Shown here: positions 60,974-64,000 of the stretch, one piece after another | Numbering within the stretch: position 1 is the first letter of the stretch | Layout of the letters: each line of letters starts with the position of its first letter | Source of the DNA: Gemmatimonadota bacterium | Lineage (GTDB): Bacteria; Gemmatimonadota; Gemmatimonadetes; Palauibacterales; Palauibacteraceae | DNA length: 64,000 bases | Direction of reading: 5' to 3' | NCBI GenBank assembly: GCA_029262175.1 | Contig: JAJCZV010000036.1 | Span: forward strand, 62,001-126,000 | The notes under the pieces: model-generated | The model's database searches: none | Told to the model about the DNA's origin: nothing | Seen by the model: the letters and a program-made list of their open reading frames with translations, nothing else | Program-made: the position numbers and the translations under genes

Positions 60974-61001
60974 CGGCCGCGGAACGTAGTTTCCGCGGCC
61001 G
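60974..61001 (-). terminator. Perfect 11-bp GC-rich hairpin between hppA and rpsF (terminator or rpsF leader element)
   Basis: CGGCCGCGGAA-CGTAGT-TTCCGCGGCCG; no U tract. Confidence 0.45.
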
Positions 61002-61023
61002 CATTGTCAAGGTTTGGGCGTGA

Positions 61024-63183
61024 TTAGAACAAGCTCGTCAGGACTCGAAACGCGTCGGCCATCGCGGTCGTGGCGAGTTCTACCACCTCCGGATCCACCA
61101 TGGCCGATCCGTGCACCTCGACAAACCAGGGTGCGAGGACCAACGAAACCACGCTCATGAGCTTGACGACAATGTTCATCGACGGGCCCGACGTGTCCTT
61201 GAACGGATCTCCCACCGTATCGCCGACGACCGCAGCCTTGTGGGGCTCGGAGCCCTTCCCGCCATGCGCGCCGCCCTCGATGTACTTCTTGGCGTTGTCC
61301 CATGCCCCACCGGAGTTGGCCATGAACAGGGCCAAGAGAACGCCCGTGACGGTGGCACCGGCCAGCGCCCCGCCGAGGGCTTCGACACCCAGGAAACGCC
61401 CCACCAGGACCGGGACGATGATGGCGACCAGACCCGGGACGATCATCTCCTTCAGCGCCGCCGTCGTCGAGATGTCGACACAGCGAGCCGAATCGGGTTT
61501 CGCCGTTCCTTCCATGATCCCGGGGATTTCCCGGAATTGCCGCCGCACTTCCGCCACCATTCCCGCAGCGGCACGACCGACAGCCGTCATCGTGAGGGCC
61601 GCGATGAAGAACGGCGTCACGCCGCCGATAAAGAGCCCGATCACGACCAGCGGATCAATGAGATTGATGCCTGTCTCATTTAGGCCGACCGCATTCGAAT
61701 AGGCGGAGAACAACGCCAGCGCCGTGAGGGCCGCCGACCCGACGGCGAAGCCTTTGCCGATCGCGGCGGTCGTGTTTCCGAGCGCGTCCAGCGAGTCCGT
61801 GATCGCGCGCACTTCAGGTCCGAGACCACTCATCTCGGAGATGCCGCCGGCGTTGTCGGCCACGGGGCCGTAGGCGTCGACCGACATCGTGACGCCAACG
61901 GTGGCAAGCATACCCACCGCAGCGATTCCGATCCCATAGAGCCCAGCGAAGCTGAACGCGAGATAGATGGCCGCGCAAATCAAGAGCATCGGGATCGCCG
62001 TCGATTCCATCCCGATCGCGAGGCCCGTGATGATGTTCGTAGCTGCGCCGGTCTCGGACGCCGCGGCGATCTTCTTGACCGGGCCTTCCGCCGTGTAGTA
62101 CTCGGTGACGAGTCCGATAAAGAGTCCCACCAGTGAGCCGAACAACAGGGCCCAAAACGGTCCCGCGGCCGGATTACCCAACGTCCACAAGTTGCCTGCC
62201 GCCGTGTCGAGAATCGGAAGCCGGATGGTGATAAAGTATGCGCTGATCCAGAAGATCACCGCGCCCACGATCGGAGCAAAGCGAAGCGCCGTGGCCGGGT
62301 TCATCCTTTCGAGCAGACGAATGGAAAGCACCCCGACAACGCTCGCGACAAAACCGGCCATGATATAGAGGATCGGCAGCGACACGGCGGCCAGCCGTGT
62401 GGCGACCTCGGCCGGACCCGCGATCAGGATGCTTGCGGGCATCGTGACACCGATCACGATCGTCGCGATCACCGAACCGACGTAGGATTCGAAAATGTCC
62501 GCGCCCATGCCCGCGACGTCGCCGACATTGTCGCCGACGTTGTCGGCGATCGTAGCCGGGTTGCGAGGATCGTCCTCGGGAATCCCAGCCTCCACTTTTC
62601 CGACCAAATCGGCGCCGACGTCTGCGGCCTTCGTGTAAATTCCTCCGCCCACGCGAGCGAACAGCGCGATCGACGAGGCGCCCATGGCGAAGCCCGAGAT
62701 GATCTCGCCGAACGGCCGGAAGCCGACCGTGGCCGGGTCATAGAGCATGAGGACTACGCCGATGCCGACGAGTCCGAGCGCCGCGACCGCAATGCCCATC
62801 ACCGCACCGCCGGAGAAGGCGACCCGCAGCGCCATCGCTTGCCCAGAAGATCGAGCCGCTTCAGACGTCCGGACGTTCGCGGCTGTAGCCGCCTTCATCC
62901 CGAAGAATCCCGCCAGAATCGAGCAGAACGCGCCGAGGATATAGGCGACCGCCGTGCGATCGCCGACGAGCCAGAACAGAAGCCCGGCGACAACGAGCAC
63001 GAACGGCACCAGGATCATGTACTCGCGTCGAAGGAACGCCATCGCACCCGCGTGGATCTGATCCGCCAGATCCGCCATCTGCTCGGTGCCTACCGGCTGC
63101 CTCTTCACGTACGTGAACAGTCCGAAAGAAAAAAGCAGGCCCACGGCGCCGAGCCAAACTGCAAAATCAATGTATTGGACCAC
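61024..63183 (-). CDS. hppA: Membrane-bound pyrophosphatase (V-type H+/Na+-PPase), K+-dependent type by GNTTAA motif
   Basis: [65 protein letters not shown]. Confidence 0.96.
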   Translation of the reverse strand: MVQYIDFAVWLGAVGLLFSFGLFTYVKRQPVGTEQMADLADQIHAGAMAFLRREYMILVPFVLVVAGLLFWLVGDRTAVAYILGAFCSILAGFFGMKAATAANVRTSEAARSSGQAMALRVAFSGGAVMGIAVAALGLVGIGVVLMLYDPATVGFRPFGEIISGFAMGASSIALFARVGGGIYTKAADVGADLVGKVEAGIPEDDPRNPATIADNVGDNVGDVAGMGADIFESYVGSVIATIVIGVTMPASILIAGPAEVATRLAAVSLPILYIMAGFVASVVGVLSIRLLERMNPATALRFAPIVGAVIFWISAYFITIRLPILDTAAGNLWTLGNPAAGPFWALLFGSLVGLFIGLVTEYYTAEGPVKKIAAASETGAATNIITGLAIGMESTAIPMLLICAAIYLAFSFAGLYGIGIAAVGMLATVGVTMSVDAYGPVADNAGGISEMSGLGPEVRAITDSLDALGNTTAAIGKGFAVGSAALTALALFSAYSNAVGLNETGINLIDPLVVIGLFIGGVTPFFIAALTMTAVGRAAAGMVAEVRRQFREIPGIMEGTAKPDSARCVDISTTAALKEMIVPGLVAIIVPVLVGRFLGVEALGGALAGATVTGVLLALFMANSGGAWDNAKKYIEGGAHGGKGSEPHKAAVVGDTVGDPFKDTSGPSMNIVVKLMSVVSLVLAPWFVEVHGSAMVDPEVVELATTAMADAFRVLTSLF

Positions 63184-63231
63184 TGATCTGGTCTCCCTTT
63201 TATGCGTTCTCGATGAACGACAAATGCATCG

Positions 63232-63795
63232 CTAGTTGAAGCGACTCATCGTCGCTTCGGTGCTGTGTTCAAGCCAATATTCGACCATGTCCACCGCTTT
63301 CGTAAACGCGGAGAGCACGGCTTCCTCGTCATCCCGAGGCATGCGAGCCAAAACCCACTCAGCCAGATCGATTCGCTCGTCTCGAGGTCGCCCGACTCCG
63401 ATTCGCAGCCGGCTGAACCGATCGCTTTCGAGCGCCTCGACGATCGATGTCAAGCCGTTGTGCCCCCCCGCCGAACCTCGTGCCCTCAACCGGAGCCGTC
63501 CCGGCGGCAGCGCAATATCGTCCACTAATACGAGCATCTCTGAAGTCGGTTCGAACGCTCGGGTTTGGATCAAGGCCTCGATGGCGTCGCCGCTTCGATT
63601 CATGAACGTCCGTGGCTTGTGTAGCTCCACGGGCTGCGAGCCGCGCACCCCCGACGTCCACGCCGTCGATCCCTCTACGGCGAATGCCGGGAAGCGCCAG
63701 CCCCGCACCAATCGATCCACGAGCCACCAACCCACGTTGTGCCGGCTGTCCCGATATCGATCTCCCGGATTGCCCAGCGCCAAGATCATGCGCAC
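63232..63795 (-). CDS. pth: Peptidyl-tRNA hydrolase
   Basis: MILALGNPGDRYRDSRHNVGWWLVDRL; KPRTFMNRSGDAI; GSAGGHNGLTSI. Confidence 0.95.
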   Translation of the reverse strand: MRMILALGNPGDRYRDSRHNVGWWLVDRLVRGWRFPAFAVEGSTAWTSGVRGSQPVELHKPRTFMNRSGDAIEALIQTRAFEPTSEMLVLVDDIALPPGRLRLRARGSAGGHNGLTSIVEALESDRFSRLRIGVGRPRDERIDLAEWVLARMPRDDEEAVLSAFTKAVDMVEYWLEHSTEATMSRFN

Positions 63796-63825
63796 CGGGC
63801 GACTCCCCAGGCCCTACGGTGCGGG

Positions 63826-64000
63826 CTAGTCGTCCGAGTCCTCGTCTTCGCCGTCCTCGTCGCCGTCCGTGGCACCCTCTTCGCCCTCCACATCCTCCTC
63901 TTCCTCTTCCGGCGCCTCTTCGACCGAAGGCTGAACGATGGTGCAAATCGTCAGATCGTCGTCGTCGAGAATCACGACGCTCCCCGCGTCGATGTCACCG
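63826..64000 (-). CDS. rplY: 50S ribosomal protein bL25 (Ctc), C-terminal part with acidic tail; truncated by window end
   Basis: ...GDIDAGSVVILDDDDLTICTIVQPSVEEAPEEEEEDVEGEEGATDGDEDGEDEDSDD*; adjacent to pth as usual. Confidence 0.8.
   Translation of the reverse strand, partial: GDIDAGSVVILDDDDLTICTIVQPSVEEAPEEEEEDVEGEEGATDGDEDGEDEDSDD

Overview
A 64 kb GC-rich bacterial chromosomal window, densely packed with housekeeping genes, most of them on the minus strand. The gene content looks like a core-genome segment; gene order and content vaguely suggest a Gemmatimonadota-like lineage, but I did not test this. Recognisable blocks, left to right: a sensor plus Na/Ca antiporter pair; tRNA-Val(TAC); rluD-lspA-dksA-ileS-divIVA-yggS; tonB-exbD-exbD-exbB; folP-cdaA-ftsH; tilS-hpt; rplM-rpsI-rpsB-tsf-pyrH-frr; a sigma factor; lepB; ALDH; a hydrolase-OsmC fusion; comM; a MacAB-like efflux operon; a BshB1-like deacetylase; a cysteine desulfurase next to mnmA; dnaJ-grpE; cinA-pgsA-recR-ybaB-dnaX-SRP RNA-yraN-aroF; smc; two SPOR proteins; rsfS-rplI-(DUF2232)-rpsR-rpsF; hppA-pth-rplY. 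No CRISPR, prophage or defence island was seen. The most interesting signal is a set of conserved genes (rsfS, pgsA, rluD, the antiporter, yraN, tilS) that have no plausibly placed ATG/GTG/TTG start. Their family N-termini instead fit CTG (or ATC) start codons. The rsfS case has a perfect GGAGGAG Shine-Dalgarno 5 nt before CTG, and two others sit at CTGA stop/start overlaps. Other leads: a ~306 bp MITE-like element abutting rpsR; a sigma factor lacking domain 3; an attenuator-like hairpin directly upstream of rplM; a SacII-palindrome minisatellite between mnmA and dnaJ; a creatininase-family protein with altered metal ligands; and a stand-alone HIRAN-like protein.
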